The translations under genes and the position numbers were made by a program. From assembly GCA_033816765.1 (NCBI GenBank), contig CM066289.1, positions 1,550,001 to 1,614,000 on the forward strand: a stretch of 64,000 bases of DNA, in the 5' to 3' direction. The stretch is from Nothopassalora personata (lineage: Eukaryota; Ascomycota; Dothideomycetes; Mycosphaerellales; Mycosphaerellaceae). The notes beneath the pieces are model-generated. The model was not told the DNA's origin. It saw only the letters and a list, made by a program, of their open reading frames with translations, and made no database searches. Of this stretch, positions 42,597 to 54,100 are shown in pieces (position 1 is the first letter of the stretch; the number at the start of each line of letters is the position of its first letter).

Positions 42597-45500
42597 ACTA
42601 TCTTATTAAGGACTGCCCTAGTCTCTCTAAGGCAAAGAAGGTTCTTAGATCTTATTCCTAAGCACTATCCTCCTAGAATGCAACATATGTTAAGAAGAGA
42701 AGATCTCTACTACTATCTTCAAGAAGAACACTAAGAGAGAAGTCCTCTATAGAGGAACTTAAGAAAATGGTGAAGAAACTTAGCTCTAATATGCTGTTAC
42801 TCTAGAAGAACTAGGCCTAGTCTCCTTCCTCTAAAATAAGGAAGACTAGGAAAGGTTTCTCTACCTAAGAGCTACCTAACTTATGCAACTTATCCTAGAA
42901 GACAATGTCTAATAATAATAAGTATAATAAAGTAGCTTACTTAACTGGAGAAGTCTAAGGCAAGTTCCCCTTATTAGAGTAGTTACTTAATTCTTATGCT
43001 TCATCCTATATAACTAACTAGAGCTGCCTCTTTAGATCTATAACTCCCTTAATAAAGAAGAAATAGATTAAAGTAGGAGGTGGGCATTTGTTAGCCACTT
43101 ATATTAGGACTATAGAGATAAGTAGGAGATCTAGCATAAAAGTTGTTTTAGAAGATGTTCTACTTATACCTAAGCTAGGAGTAAACCTAGTTTCTTAGAA
43201 CCAGTTTAGTAAGCAGTTTAGTGTCCAACCTCCTTTATTTTCTCTTGTATCCCCCTCTAGCTAAACTGTTGTCTAGACAAGGCTTATTAGGGGGGTTCTA
43301 TTCATTAATAAGATTTCTCCTCTACTGCAAGAAAGGGCATATTACTTATTATGTGCACTACTAATGGAGAATGCCTTTATAACTACTAAATTAGAGACTA
43401 ACCTAAAACAGTAGGAGCTTTAGTATAGAAGATTTACACACTTTAGGAAGAACTTGCTCTAGAATCTTTATAAGGTAATAGACTTAAAAGAACCTATTCC
43501 TGTTCCTAGGGATAGCTTCTACTAGTGTAGAGTATGTTCAATAGTAAAGATAAAGAAGTATAAAGGCAAAGTTACTAAGAGAAGACCTAAAAGACTTGCC
43601 CTTGTATCTATTAACATATATAGTCTACTACTAACATCAAGGCTAGGGTTCAAATACTAGCTCAAGATTGTTAACAACTTCTCTAGAAAGAAGTAGACCT
43701 GTCCTCTTAAGAAAAGAGAAGATGCTCTAGTTACTCTCTAGAACTAGAAGATTAAGGCAGAGAGGAAATTATCAGTATAGTTAAAAGCAGTTAGGCTTAA
43801 TAATGCAAGGGAACTTATTGCATTAGTTAAGTAGTGGGAGAAGGATTTAGGAATTAGGCTAGAGCATACTAAGGCATACAACTCGCTCTAAAATGGACTA
43901 GTTAAAAGGTTAATATAAACCTTAGAAGACTCTATAAGGGCAATGCTTAAAGAGGCTAAGATACTAATTGAATTCTAGCCTAAAGTACTAGAAGCCTAAA
44001 CCTACATAAGCTACAAACTACTAAATAGTCTAGACTATAATAGGTTTAAGGTTTTACTGGATAAAGCCTTTAATAGTATTAAGCCAACTATCAACCATTT
44101 AAAGGTTTAGGGATGCAAAGCTATTGTCTACATAGACACAAGATCCTAGCCTTAATAGGCAAGAAGTAATAAACTAATAAATAGAGGTAAAGAAGCAGTG
44201 TTTATTAGATACGTTAAAAACACAGCTAAGGCCTAGCTCTTCTAGGAACTAGACATAAAAGCTATTAAACAACACACATATGTAGACTTCTTTAAGGACT
44301 AACCTAGAGGTAATATAGATCTTAATGTTACAAAATTGAATCTATTAAGCAATGCACTAGCTAGGAGACCCTTAGGGAGGCTAAGGAAGGACATATCCTT
44401 AGAACAACCTGTTTACTATTTAATCATTTAGTAAAGTAGCCTAGTAATAGCCTAGCTAGGAAAGCTGTTTATGCAACTTCCCTAGCCTCTAAAGAATATA
44501 GGGGAATTTTAGAAAATCGATAAGCCAATTAAGATAAGTTTACTAGATCTCTAGGAAAAGAATGTTACTAGGACACAAGTAACTACTCTTAGATTATCCC
44601 TTAGTAAGAGGAGGGCTAAGTATAATGTTAAGGGCTATAAATAGAAATAGAAAGCCCTAAGATCTATATTCCCTATGCCTAAACTAGCTACTAAAGTAGG
44701 AGAAGCAATAGACCTCTTAGAGAACCTTACTGCTTACTACTAAGCTTTCTTTACAGCTATGCAATTAGTAGATAATTCAGTACTATAGGATAGTGAATTC
44801 CTAGAAGAAGTTGAGGAGATAGCCTTTATAGCAACTATAGAAGTTATTGTATATAAGTAAGAGATCCTAATTCCAAAGTCCTATAAGGATGCTATAAATA
44901 ATAAGAAATAGGGACACCTTTAGAAGGAAGCAATCTAGAAGGAGCTAGATACTCTATAGAGTAACAACACCTAGGAGAATGCTGTTCTACTAAAAGGAGC
45001 AAACTTAGTTACATTAAGATAGGTCTTTAATGTTAAAAGAAGCATTAGTAGAGCTATTAAAAAGTTCAAGGCTAGGCTAGTTATAAGGGGCTTTTTATAG
45101 AAGTTTAGTATTAACTTTATAGAGACATTTGCGCCTATAGTTAGATATAACACCCTTAGGGTGTTTATAGCTATTGTGTGTAAGAAGGATCTCTATCTTT
45201 ACTAAGTAGATATAAACAATGCGTTTATAGAAAGTACCCTCTATAAAGACATCTTTATGTTACTACTACTAGGAGTTAAGCTTCTACTAAACATAGTGTT
45301 TAAGATCCTTAAAAGCTTATATAGACTTAAGCAAGCAGCTAGAGATTAGAATCAACTCTATGTATCAAAGCTTAGAGAGATTGGATTCATATAGTTAGAG
45401 GTAGATCTATGCCTACTTATCTAAAAGGAAAAAGAGATTATAATTCTTACACATATAGATAACATTCCAATTACTGCACTAAAGTTAATAGATGTTCTCT

Positions 45501-46531
45501 AGTTTAAAAGAGAACTTAGCAAAGTCTTTAAGATTAAAGATCTTAGTAAACCTAAAAAGATCCTTAGTATAAGAGTCACAAGGGACAGGAGGAGAGGAAT
45601 CCTGAAACTTAACTAGGGACACTTTATTAGGGACAACCTTACTAAGATAGGGATAAACTATAAGAAGGTAGCACCTACACACTCACCTATAGACAGCTAT
45701 AAGGCTCTTAAACCTTTAAGCCACATAGATGAGAGGTATAACAAGGTAGAGTACTAGAGTATTAATAGTATATAGATGTGGCTAGCAACAATTATAAGGC
45801 TAGACATTGCTTTTACCCTAGGAAGGATGAGCTTATTTATAAGTAACCTATCTACCTACTATATAAAGGCTTTAAAGAAGATTACAAGATACCTAAGGTT
45901 ATATCCTAATCTTAGCCTTATCTTCTCTAGGCATAGAGAAGGATGTCTAGTTAGATACTATAACTCTAATTATGCAATGGACAAAGCAGACAGAGTCTCT
46001 ATCCTTAGGTATGTCTTCTTCCTCTATAGGGCACTAGTCTCCTAGATGAGTAAGAAGCAAAAGTCTATAGCAACATCTACAATAGAAGCTAAATACATAG
46101 CCATAAATGCATGTGTAAAGCAATCCTAATTCCTAGCTTCACTACTAAGGGAGATAGACTGTCTAGAGTTAGTGGGAGACTGTTCCTATTAACTAAGGAT
46201 CACTAGAAACTAGGAGACTATGTTAAGCTTAAGACTAGTCTAATTAAGAGGTAACAACTAAGCTACCCTTACCCTAGTAAGGGATGCACATGTTTATAAC
46301 AAGTTAAAGTACATTAACATTGCCTATAATGCTGTTAGGAAACTTTAGTAGAGAAGGCTTATTACTATTAAGTACACCCTAACATCTAAGATAGTTGTAG
46401 ATAGGTTTATAAAGCTAAAGACTAGTCTACACTTCTAGAGGTTTATAAGCTAGCTCAACCTGTTATAGAGGTCTAAATACTACTAATAGGAGAAGAGTAG
46501 ACTGTGACCTCCTATATAAGATAAGTAGGAG

Positions 46532-46778
46532 TATTAAGATGTAGCATCTTAGGGGGAGCTAACAGTTAGGTTATAATCTAATAGCCTAAGGCATCTACGA
46601 TAACTTAGCTTGTCGGAAGACACCTTCTTTCCCCTTTAGCTTAGATAGACATCTAACACAATTAACACATTAGTTTCTAATATATTGCTACATGCCCCGT
46701 AGCTGTTAGCTAGTTAAAGATTAATCTCTTACTCTACTCCGCTACTAACTACGTATCCTATAAGGTCTTAACTTTACA
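46532..46778 (+). repeat. 3' LTR of copia-2
   Basis: 247 bp, starting TATTAAGATG (RIP form of TGTTAAGATG) and ending CTTTACA. It is more converted than the 5' copy and abuts the truncated gypsy-2 copy. Confidence 0.88.
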
Positions 46779-49700
46779 TAACCCGTCTTTTATATACTAG
46801 TCCTTAGCGTCCCCTTCGCTAGGCGCCTACGATAAGTATACGACGTACCTATCGTCTCTCCCCTATACGATTTTTATTAGTAGTGTAAGCAGTTTATCTA
46901 GGCCGCCCTACATTATTATAGCATATACTCTTACTAGTAGCGATCGGGTCCTCTACGGCTCGTAGGCTCCTACTGCTATTATCGTCGCCTTATCCTATAT
47001 CTTCTCGTAGGTAGCGGTTACGCGCCTTACTATAGGCTCGTCCTCTCTTAATAGGGATTCCTTCTAGAAAGACAGCTTACTTTATAGCGTAGGAAGTAAG
47101 TTCGACGTCTACTACGCTACGCGTACGTAGTTACTACGTCGCGATAGCGTATCGGCTAGGTTACTCTTTCCCGACCTATACTCTACTACGAAGTCGAAAG
47201 ATTATAGAGACGTTACCTATCGAGCTTACCTCCCGTTTAGCTACTTTACTATTATAAAACCCTATAGGTTCGTATAGTCGACTAGTACCTAAACCGTATA
47301 CGATACGTCTTTAAGGTACGGTCGCTAATGCTTAAATGCCTCTACTACTACTAGTAGCTCTTAGTTATAGGTCTTATAATTGCACTCGGTAGGTATTATC
47401 TTACGAGAATAGAAGGCAATTAGATGCTACTTAGTCCTAAATAGCTAAGAGATAATGCCTATAATTGTAAAACCTAAGGCATCCGTTTTAACCCTCGTAC
47501 GTAACGAAGGATCGAAGTACCTTAGGATAGGTGCTCCGAGGAACCTAGCTTTTAGCCGTTAGAACGCTTACTCCTCGTAAGCGGACTACATAAGAGGCCC
47601 TTACTTCTTACTATTCTTACATCCCTTTAGTAGGTCTATTAATAGCTTCGCAATCCTCGAGTACCCTTCGATAAAGCGCCTATAGAAGTTATAGAATCCT
47701 AGGAAGGATTAAACCTTATAAAAACTCGTAGGCGTAGGCTATTCCTCGATTACGGCTACCCTACTCCTATCTATCGATACGCCTACGACACTTACGATAA
47801 ATCCTAGGAACTCGGTATTCTCCTAGAAGAAGCTATACTTCTTTAGGTTCGTAAATAGGGCGAACTTTCGTAGCCTCTCTAGTACCGCGCGTACGGCTCG
47901 CACGTGCTCCTTACGCGTTACGCTATAGATAAGAATGTTATCTAGGTAGACTACGTAGATATTATCTACTAACCTAGTAAGGGCCTTATTAATATACCCC
48001 TAAAAGGTAGCTAGTACGTTAGTTAACCTAAAAGGTATAACTAAGTACTCGTAGTAACCGTATCGCGTGCGAAACGTAGTCTTCTACTCGTCTCCTCGCT
48101 TAATAGGAATACGGTAGTAGGCATCCTATAGGTCGATTATAGTAAAGAGCCTAGCGCCCTATAGCCTATCTAAGGTCTTACTAATTAGGGGCAGTAGGTA
48201 CCGGTTCTTTACTATAATCTTATTTAGGCCTCTATAATCTATATAGAGCCTAAGAGTACTATTCTTCTTTAGTACGAATAGGATAGGCGTACCCGCCTCG
48301 CTTACGGATCGCCTAATCTACCCCTTCTCTATTACTTACGTAAGGTACTCCTTTAAGGCCTCTAGCTTAGTTAAGGACTGGTAGTATAGCGGCTTAAAAG
48401 GGGGTTTCTTTCCTTTAACGAGATTAATCGTATACTTAACCCCGTCGGGCATCTTACGCTTCGCCTACTTATTAGGTACGTATATATCTCGGAAGTCTAT
48501 AAATTCTTTAGGCTACGAGGGGCCCTCTCCTTCGGATACTGCTATAGTAATAACCCGAACACTTATCGTATAAACCTACTTTAAGCTCTCAAGATCCTTA
48601 AGGAACTCGCGTGCGTTACGCTACTAAATCGTAGGCATCTCTATACCGTAGTACTACTAGTTATCCTTATCGGCCTTTACTATCCGATTACGATACCGCT
48701 AGGGTCTACCTAAAATAACTAACGGCCTACCTATAGGCGCTATATAGTAGATAGCGTCGCTTACGCGCTCTACTCCTACATCGTTAGCTAGTCGTACGCG
48801 AACCGTATAGGCGCCGTAGTAATGCCCCTAGTCCTACGCGTACGACTCTAGATTTAGAAGCTTTATACTACTAATAGGCTATATCTAGTGTCGGAGTATA
48901 TACTTATACGACACTAAGCTTAAATCTATACCGTTATCTAGAAGAAACGTAGCCTCGCGAAAGCCCTTACGCGTCTTAACGGCGCCTCGTAAGTAACGCG
49001 CTAGACTCGTATCGACTTACCTTAAGGGGTCTATATAGAAACTCGGACTTAGGAGCGACCCTTACCTAGTCCTCTACCTTTTCCCTATTCGCCCTTCTTA
49101 GTTAAAGCCTCGACAGTTTCTAACCTACGAACCGCTTACGCGTCGCGGTCCTTCTATAGGTATCTATTCCGGCACTCCGTCTTATAGTAATCCTTCCTAC
49201 CGTAGCCGTAGTACTCTACTTTCGACTTCTAGCTAGTTAAAGACGAGCTACCGGCGTCTCGCTACTAACTCGTACCCGAGGCGCCCGGTGCTTAACTCTA
49301 CTTCTATTACTTTAGGCGATCGACCCGCTTATATACGCCCTTAGCTTTACGCTTACGACGTATATACTGTCCGCGGTCGTGCCCTCCGCTACTACCTCGG
49401 CGCTCGGTGCTTTCGATACGCAAGGCTAGGACTACTAGGTCTTCTCTAGTCGTAGGGATATTATAGTAGCTAACGATAGCGGACCGTAAGCGAGACGTAA
49501 GCTTCGCTAGTAGGTACCGTATACGTTACACTTCCGAGTAGTTACCTAACTAGTCCTCTATAATATCTAGCTTAGTCGCGAACTGTTGCGCTATCTAGTT
49601 ATCCTTCTATCTCGTAACCTCGTACTCTAATATAACATTAAGTACGCAATTTATAGGATCGCCGTATACGTCTCGGTAGAACTCCTTAAAGTCCTAGTAT

Positions 49701-50453
49701 ATATACCCTATAAGGTTAACGGCGCTATAGTTAGTATACTATCGCTCGCTTACCTCTCCGCTAAGGTACATAACCCTATATAGAACCTTTAATTCGTCTA
49801 TCGCGTACATAGTACCTAAGAGGGCGAAGATAAGTAAGAGCTCCCGAAGGAATACCCTTACCTTTCTTATTAAATCCCCTCTAAAAGGCGTCGGCTCTTT
49901 TAGACGCGGTCGCATCGTATACGCTACGGCCGCGCCTCGCACTATAATATTATCGTTAGTAGTTATAGAGATAGAGGCAGGGGTTATAGTAGGGAGGTAA
50001 TCTTCTCTCCTCCTTCATATACGCTCTAGAGGCGGTACGCTTATAGCGCGTAAGATCTCTAGCCGCTCGATCTCCCGCTATATCTCTTACTCTTTAATCT
50101 TAGCCCGTAAGGCCTCTCTTCTCGTAACTAAGGCTACACGACGCGCCTACTACTATGCTCTAGGGCTTAGGGGCGGCGTAGGCGACTCGCCGTCGTATAC
50201 GTCGCGATTAGGCTCTATAGCGTATATAGATTGTAACGAAGGGAAGCTTTAGAACTATAAGGGCCGTAAGGCTATAAGGGGATGTCGTAATATATAGTAC
50301 GCCTACGATCTTCTAATCGTAGATAAACTAAAGCTTACTTTCTTCTATCGACGCTATGCGCGTCTCCTAGTGTACGCATGCGCGTTACGTGCGGCATACT
50401 AAGCCGGGTATAGCCGCATTACATATAAGGGTTAGCTATAGGCTGCCCTTATA
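46779..50453 (-). mobile_element. Gypsy-2: truncated, inverted copy of the gypsy-1 family
   Basis: Reading from right to left: 5' LTR about 50272-50453, gag with a frame at 49942-49739 (LKEPTPFRGDLIRKVRVFLR, matching the gypsy-1 gag at about 15,870-16,030), protease, RT (about 48,500-47,900) and RNase H. It then breaks off at 46,779 next to the copia-2 LTR, at a point equivalent to about 19,080 in gypsy-1, so integrase, chromodomain and 3' LTR are missing. It carries only one copy of the 99-bp segment duplicated in gypsy-1. RIP decay is similar. Confidence 0.8.
50272..50453 (-). repeat. 5' LTR of gypsy-2
   Basis: About 182 bp related to the gypsy-1 LTRs in reverse complement (ATAAGGGGATGTCG at the left, GGCTGCCCTTATA at the right). 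It is more diverged than the gypsy-1 pair are from each other. Confidence 0.7.
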
Positions 50454-50457
50454 ATTA

Positions 50458-50773
50458 TGTTAGGAACCGCTGTACGTTATCACAACTCGGGCTTGGATCT
50501 TTGCAGGGATGTCTCAATCAGTTATGAAGGTAGTGGTTCCAAACAGTATATGGTGTATACTAAAAATGAGTTGAGCACGAGGCTCCTATCTACTTGCAAA
50601 AGAGCGTCGTCTATATAGTGCCATGTCTTGGCGCGGTCTGTCCTGCTCTCTCGGTAGAGCACTAAGAGCGCTCTGCTCTGAGTCACACAAGAGCGCCCGC
50701 TCATTGGCAGCGCGTGTCCCTATTCCCAACGAATGAAGTTCTTCCACGTGCACGATCGTACCGGACCGTAACA
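50458..50773 (+). mobile_element. Unmutated 316-bp solo LTR
   Basis: TGTTAGGAAC to CCGTAACA, flanked by AATTA on both sides (50453-50457 and 50774-50778). It has normal CA and TG and no coding capacity (the minus-strand frames within it are short). Duplication plus LTR ends without an internal region define a solo LTR left by LTR-LTR recombination; its orientation is not certain. Its freedom from RIP marks it, like gypsy-4, as late. Confidence 0.8.
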
Positions 50774-50778
50774 AATTA

Positions 50779-51563
50779 CTCTATAGTAGTCTTATAGTTA
50801 TATATCTATACCTAAAAGTCTTTATAGTACTTTAATATATTAGGTCTTATAGTATCTAATTTAATATAACTAATTGCTTTTAGAGTGTTTTATAGATTGA
50901 TTAAAATAATAGGCTTATATATTACTTTAATTAAGTTATATAACTCCTTAGCTAACTTGTCTATATCTCTAAAGTTCAGCCTTAATATAGAGTCTAATCT
51001 AGCTATAGTTATACTATAGGCTTATATATCCTCCTTCTTCTAGCGCTTATAGGCTACTATATATCCTATACTTCTAGTAATATCTTTAGGAGCTTTATTC
51101 TAGGTTATAGGTATATCTATAGTTCCTATAGTAGATATAGACCTTACTCTCTAGGTTTATATATAAGCTACTCTATTTAGAGTATGCTTTAGATTAATCT
51201 AGTCTAGGTTATAGATAATATATCTAACTAGATCCTTCTCTAGTAGTACGCTAATTAGTATAGATTTCTATACCTAGAACTATACGCCTTTTCTAAGTAC
51301 CTAGTTATCCTTAGTAGACCTTACTAGGTTACTAGAGGTATTGTTTCTAAACTCTATATCTAGTCTAGCTCTTTTAGATGCTATACTATAGTAATAATAC
51401 TTAGTACCGATATCTTATAGTAGTTCTTAAATCGATTAGATAGTTATCCGTAAAACAAATATAGGGTCGGGTCTACTAGTAAGGCAAGCTAATCCTTAAT
51501 AGAGCTTCGATAACAATTTAGATTTTAAAATAAATAGGTAGAGGAGCACCTAGGCTTATAACC
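50779..51563 (-). pseudogene. RIP-decayed gag of the outer copia element
   Basis: Between the solo LTR and the right-hand (5') LTR the minus strand shows a decayed frame with TAG stops, at the position where a copia gag should start. GGTTATAAGCC, read on the minus strand from 51563 to 51553, directly follows the LTR as primer-binding site. No clear motif survives; the assignment is by position. Confidence 0.45.
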
Positions 51564-51737
51564 TATTATAAATAAGTATTTAACAAGTATAAGCTTCTAG
51601 ATTCAAACGATAGAGTAGATTAGTAACCCTTATAAATTACACAAGGTGTAAGACTATCTAGCTACAGAAACAGTGTAATATAGGGTGTGTGTGCCAAGTC
51701 CTGACTAACATAGCCACTAGTCACCTGATTCACAACA
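51564..51737 (-). repeat. 5' LTR of the outer copia element (right edge of island)
   Basis: 174 bp. Its inner, left end is converted (TATTATAAATAAG) while its outer, right end keeps CA/TG (CACCTGATTCACAACA), the mirror of the left LTR. It is followed by the ATCCT duplication at 51738-51742. Confidence 0.88.
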
Positions 51738-51937
51738 ATCCTCAGTCACCTTGAGTGTAGTCCCTCCTTCCATCTTGAAACAGCATCTTATCCACGCGCC
51801 TGGCCGCTCCTTCAATTGGAACGCCGGCTTCATACCTGTGGCTAATCTACGATGGCCACAGGCTGAAGCAGCAGGAATGAGTCGCTCGCCACCTGTCCCT
51901 TTTGTTTCTTGAGAAACAGGAAGCAGAAATCTGCCCA

Positions 51938-53152
51938 TCATGTTATCCCGAACGCATACTCAGGAAGCTCAATGGCCGTTGCGGGAGGATTGAATGAGGC
52001 ACCAAACCACCCCAGAATACCACTCCATGCTACGAGGCCCAGGAAAGTGTAGAGGAGTTTGATAGCCCAGGCCGTGTCTGGATTCGCTATGCTCGGAGCA
52101 CCTGGAGCCAGCTTCTGTGCAATGTTTACGAACTTGCGCATACGCTCCTCGTACGCTTCGAATGCTCTTGCTACGTTTGCTGGCTGCTTCGCCAGCTCGC
52201 CGGCCAGAATGTACGAACCAACGATCCCGACAGTGGTTCCCATGCCGGATATTGGTGAAGGACAATACCCAGCGTCGCCCGCCACCACAACACGACCTTT
52301 GGACCACTTCGGGAGCTTGACTTGCGCGACCTTCTGCATGTAGAAATCGTCCGCTTGCGGCAATGCCTCCAAGATTCGGTCTGTTTCCCAGCCGGCGTCC
52401 TTGAATAGCTCGACCCAGTAAGCCCTCTGCTCAGTCATATCAGCCTTGATTAGTCGGTCCAACTTATCGTCCTTCGGCATGACCCAAAGAGAAACTCTAC
52501 TCGATCGGCCCGCATCAGGTCGAACGAGCACCATTTTCTTGCCGGGCGCATTATACCATCGAGCCCAATAGCTGTCTGTAGGCGAGGGGGGGATTGAGAA
52601 CCAGGCAGTCCACTGTCCAAGGTCCTTGATGCTGGATTGGGAGGCTTCCGTTCCAAACACAAGCTTCCTAGTAGCACTGTTCCACCCATCTGCTGCAATC
52701 ACCACATCAGCGCGGATGACCTTCCCACTTTCAAGATGCACGTCGACTCCATGATTGTCCTCAGATATTGATTTGATACAATCGCCATAGTGGTATTGTG
52801 CGTGGCCTTTGCTGTGCTCATACAGGATGTTGGCTAGGTCGCCTCTCATGATCTCGATGTCAGACGTGAAGCCCTTGCCATCGTCAACCGGGAAGTCCGC
52901 CCAGGATCGATTATTGGAGTCCACAAACCGCAGTCCTTCCTCTCTGGTAGTCTTCGCTCGAATGGCATCTTCGACGCCCATTCGCTGCAGCACAGTCAGT
53001 GCATGGCCGCGTATGTCGACGTTTTGGCCTCCGCTACGTGGCGCTGGAGCTCTTTCAATGACTGTCACCTCTGCGTTGGCCTGGGCGAGAAAATATGCCG
53101 CGACTGGTCCAGAAACACCAGCACCACTGATCACCACTTTGAGCGTCGCCAT
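51938..53152 (-). CDS. FAD-dependent monooxygenase (PHBH/TetX-like)
   Basis: Single-exon ORF of 404 residues from ATG at 53152. The N-terminal dinucleotide-binding motif is VISGAGVSGPVAAYFLAQ (residues 6-23) with ERAP at the end of the second strand. RGDL near 105 and the middle DG motif (AADGWNSATR, about 150) bind FAD and NAD(P)H, and GDAGYCPSPISGMG near 293 is the second FAD motif of group A flavin monooxygenases. The C-terminus has a hydrophobic stretch (LLYTFLGLVAWSGILGWFG, about 366-384) that may anchor it to membranes. Such enzymes hydroxylate or epoxidise aromatic or polyketide substrates and are frequent in secondary-metabolite pathways; the substrate is not readable. The 3' end faces the island, whose edge is 200 bp away. 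No introns, frame intact. Confidence 0.88.
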   Translation of the reverse strand: MATLKVVISGAGVSGPVAAYFLAQANAEVTVIERAPAPRSGGQNVDIRGHALTVLQRMGVEDAIRAKTTREEGLRFVDSNNRSWADFPVDDGKGFTSDIEIMRGDLANILYEHSKGHAQYHYGDCIKSISEDNHGVDVHLESGKVIRADVVIAADGWNSATRKLVFGTEASQSSIKDLGQWTAWFSIPPSPTDSYWARWYNAPGKKMVLVRPDAGRSSRVSLWVMPKDDKLDRLIKADMTEQRAYWVELFKDAGWETDRILEALPQADDFYMQKVAQVKLPKWSKGRVVVAGDAGYCPSPISGMGTTVGIVGSYILAGELAKQPANVARAFEAYEERMRKFVNIAQKLAPGAPSIANPDTAWAIKLLYTFLGLVAWSGILGWFGASFNPPATAIELPEYAFGIT

Positions 53153-54100
53153 GAAGAGCGGTGTCTACCACTGGCACTTCAATGACGGCATCTCTGCTTT
53201 GATCTCCACCGCATGTTTCACGTGCTGAGGTTTGAGGTTGAACCGGACCGGCTTTCGGAGCGAAAGTACAGCCAAGCATCGTCAAAGTATGGACTTGTCT
53301 GGTGGAGGCTGATGCACCGGTGGATAGGATGATGGAAAATGTGGACGCCTTCGTCAAGGCGTTTAAGCAGCTCTCCCGCCTGAAGTCCTTCTTACTGATG
53401 TCGTCTTCCTTTGAGGAGGAGGGAGATGATTCATCGTGTAGCTTGGGTTTCGGCAGCGAAGCTTCCGAGATATCACGGAGTATATTTGCCGAAAAGTACG
53501 TCAGCGCTGATCACCCTTCCGGGTTGCAGCTCAAGTCTGGCTCTGAGGAAAGAAATCAACCCTTGATTGGTAGGGACGCAGAGAGCACTTCCATTTGTTG
53601 AAGGCCGAAGGCTTAGACTTTCTAAATGTATCATGTATGTAGTCGCAGGTCTAACTCTATTCACATCGGCGGAGAAAGAGCCGAAGTCGACGTGATTGAT
53701 GTCCTGGTGAGAAGACGCTGCATGGGACCGCTGAAGGTGACACTGTAGCGGGGCTAGGCGGAGTATCGTCGCGCGTGAAGGCCGCTGTTCAGGTACCAAC
53801 GACTGCTATAATGTCGAAAGGAGGCCCTGTACAGATCGTGCACCCAGCTGATGAAACCCATCTCGGCCCTACCTTTCCTTCTCGTATCCCTTGGCCTTGT
53901 GTCGTCAAAATAGCCACTTTTTTCAAGTATAATAGACGTGACAGAGCAATCACTCTGACATGTAGGGTGAGCAGATGCTCGTCATCTTCGTAGCCTGTCT
54001 CCGTGTAGAGCTCTACTGGCATGCAAACATGCCTGTGCTATCAGCACGGGAGCAGCGCTCACTCTGAAGCAACGGCAGCCTCAATAGCTCACGACTCTGG
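53153..54100. other. Region between the monooxygenase and the next ORF
   Basis: About 0.95 kb. One plus-strand frame from ATG 53329 to 53601 (90 residues, acidic and Ser-rich, containing SSSFEEEGDDSSCSLGFG) could be a small protein but nothing identifies it. The remainder holds only overlapping short frames. It includes the promoter of the minus-strand monooxygenase. Confidence 0.35.

Larger units (their letters stand above)
33756..46778 (+). mobile_element. Copia-2: RIP-mutated Ty1/copia element containing gypsy-4
   Basis: LTRs of 247 bp at 33756-34002 and 46532-46778. Directly after the 5' LTR is GGTTATAAGCCCGGG (34003-34017), the expected primer-binding position. A gag region occupies about 34,450-35,180; gypsy-4 is inserted at 35,181 and the coding sequence resumes at 42,602. 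RT motifs appear at about 45,180-45,480 (VDINNAFIESTL, SLYRLKQAARD, THIDNI) and RNase H near 46,050 (ATSTIEAKYIA). Stops are TAG/TAA. The 5-bp flanks differ (GAAAC left, TAACC right) and the flanking families differ, so this copy has no target duplication. It is inactive. Confidence 0.85.
13822..51737 (-). mobile_element. Outer Ty1/copia-type element enclosing a 37.9-kb nested transposon island
   Basis: Two 174-bp direct LTRs (13822-13995 and 51564-51737) bound the island and the 5-bp duplication ATCCT lies immediately outside each (13817-13821 and 51738-51742). The element reads on the minus strand: the right LTR is the 5' LTR, followed by a primer-binding-like sequence (51563 to 51553), and the purine tract AAAGGAGGAG abuts the left LTR (13996-14005). 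Its gag remains lie at about 50,780-51,560 and its pol at about 22,650-25,150; later insertions fill the rest. The element went in between the GMC oxidoreductase and the FAD monooxygenase, both of which it leaves intact. RIP decay (TA in place of CA/TG) makes it non-functional. Confidence 0.85.

Noticed and set aside
33751..46783. A 5-bp target duplication for copia-2
   Set aside because: GAAAC on the left and TAACC on the right do not match even when C-to-T or G-to-A changes are allowed.
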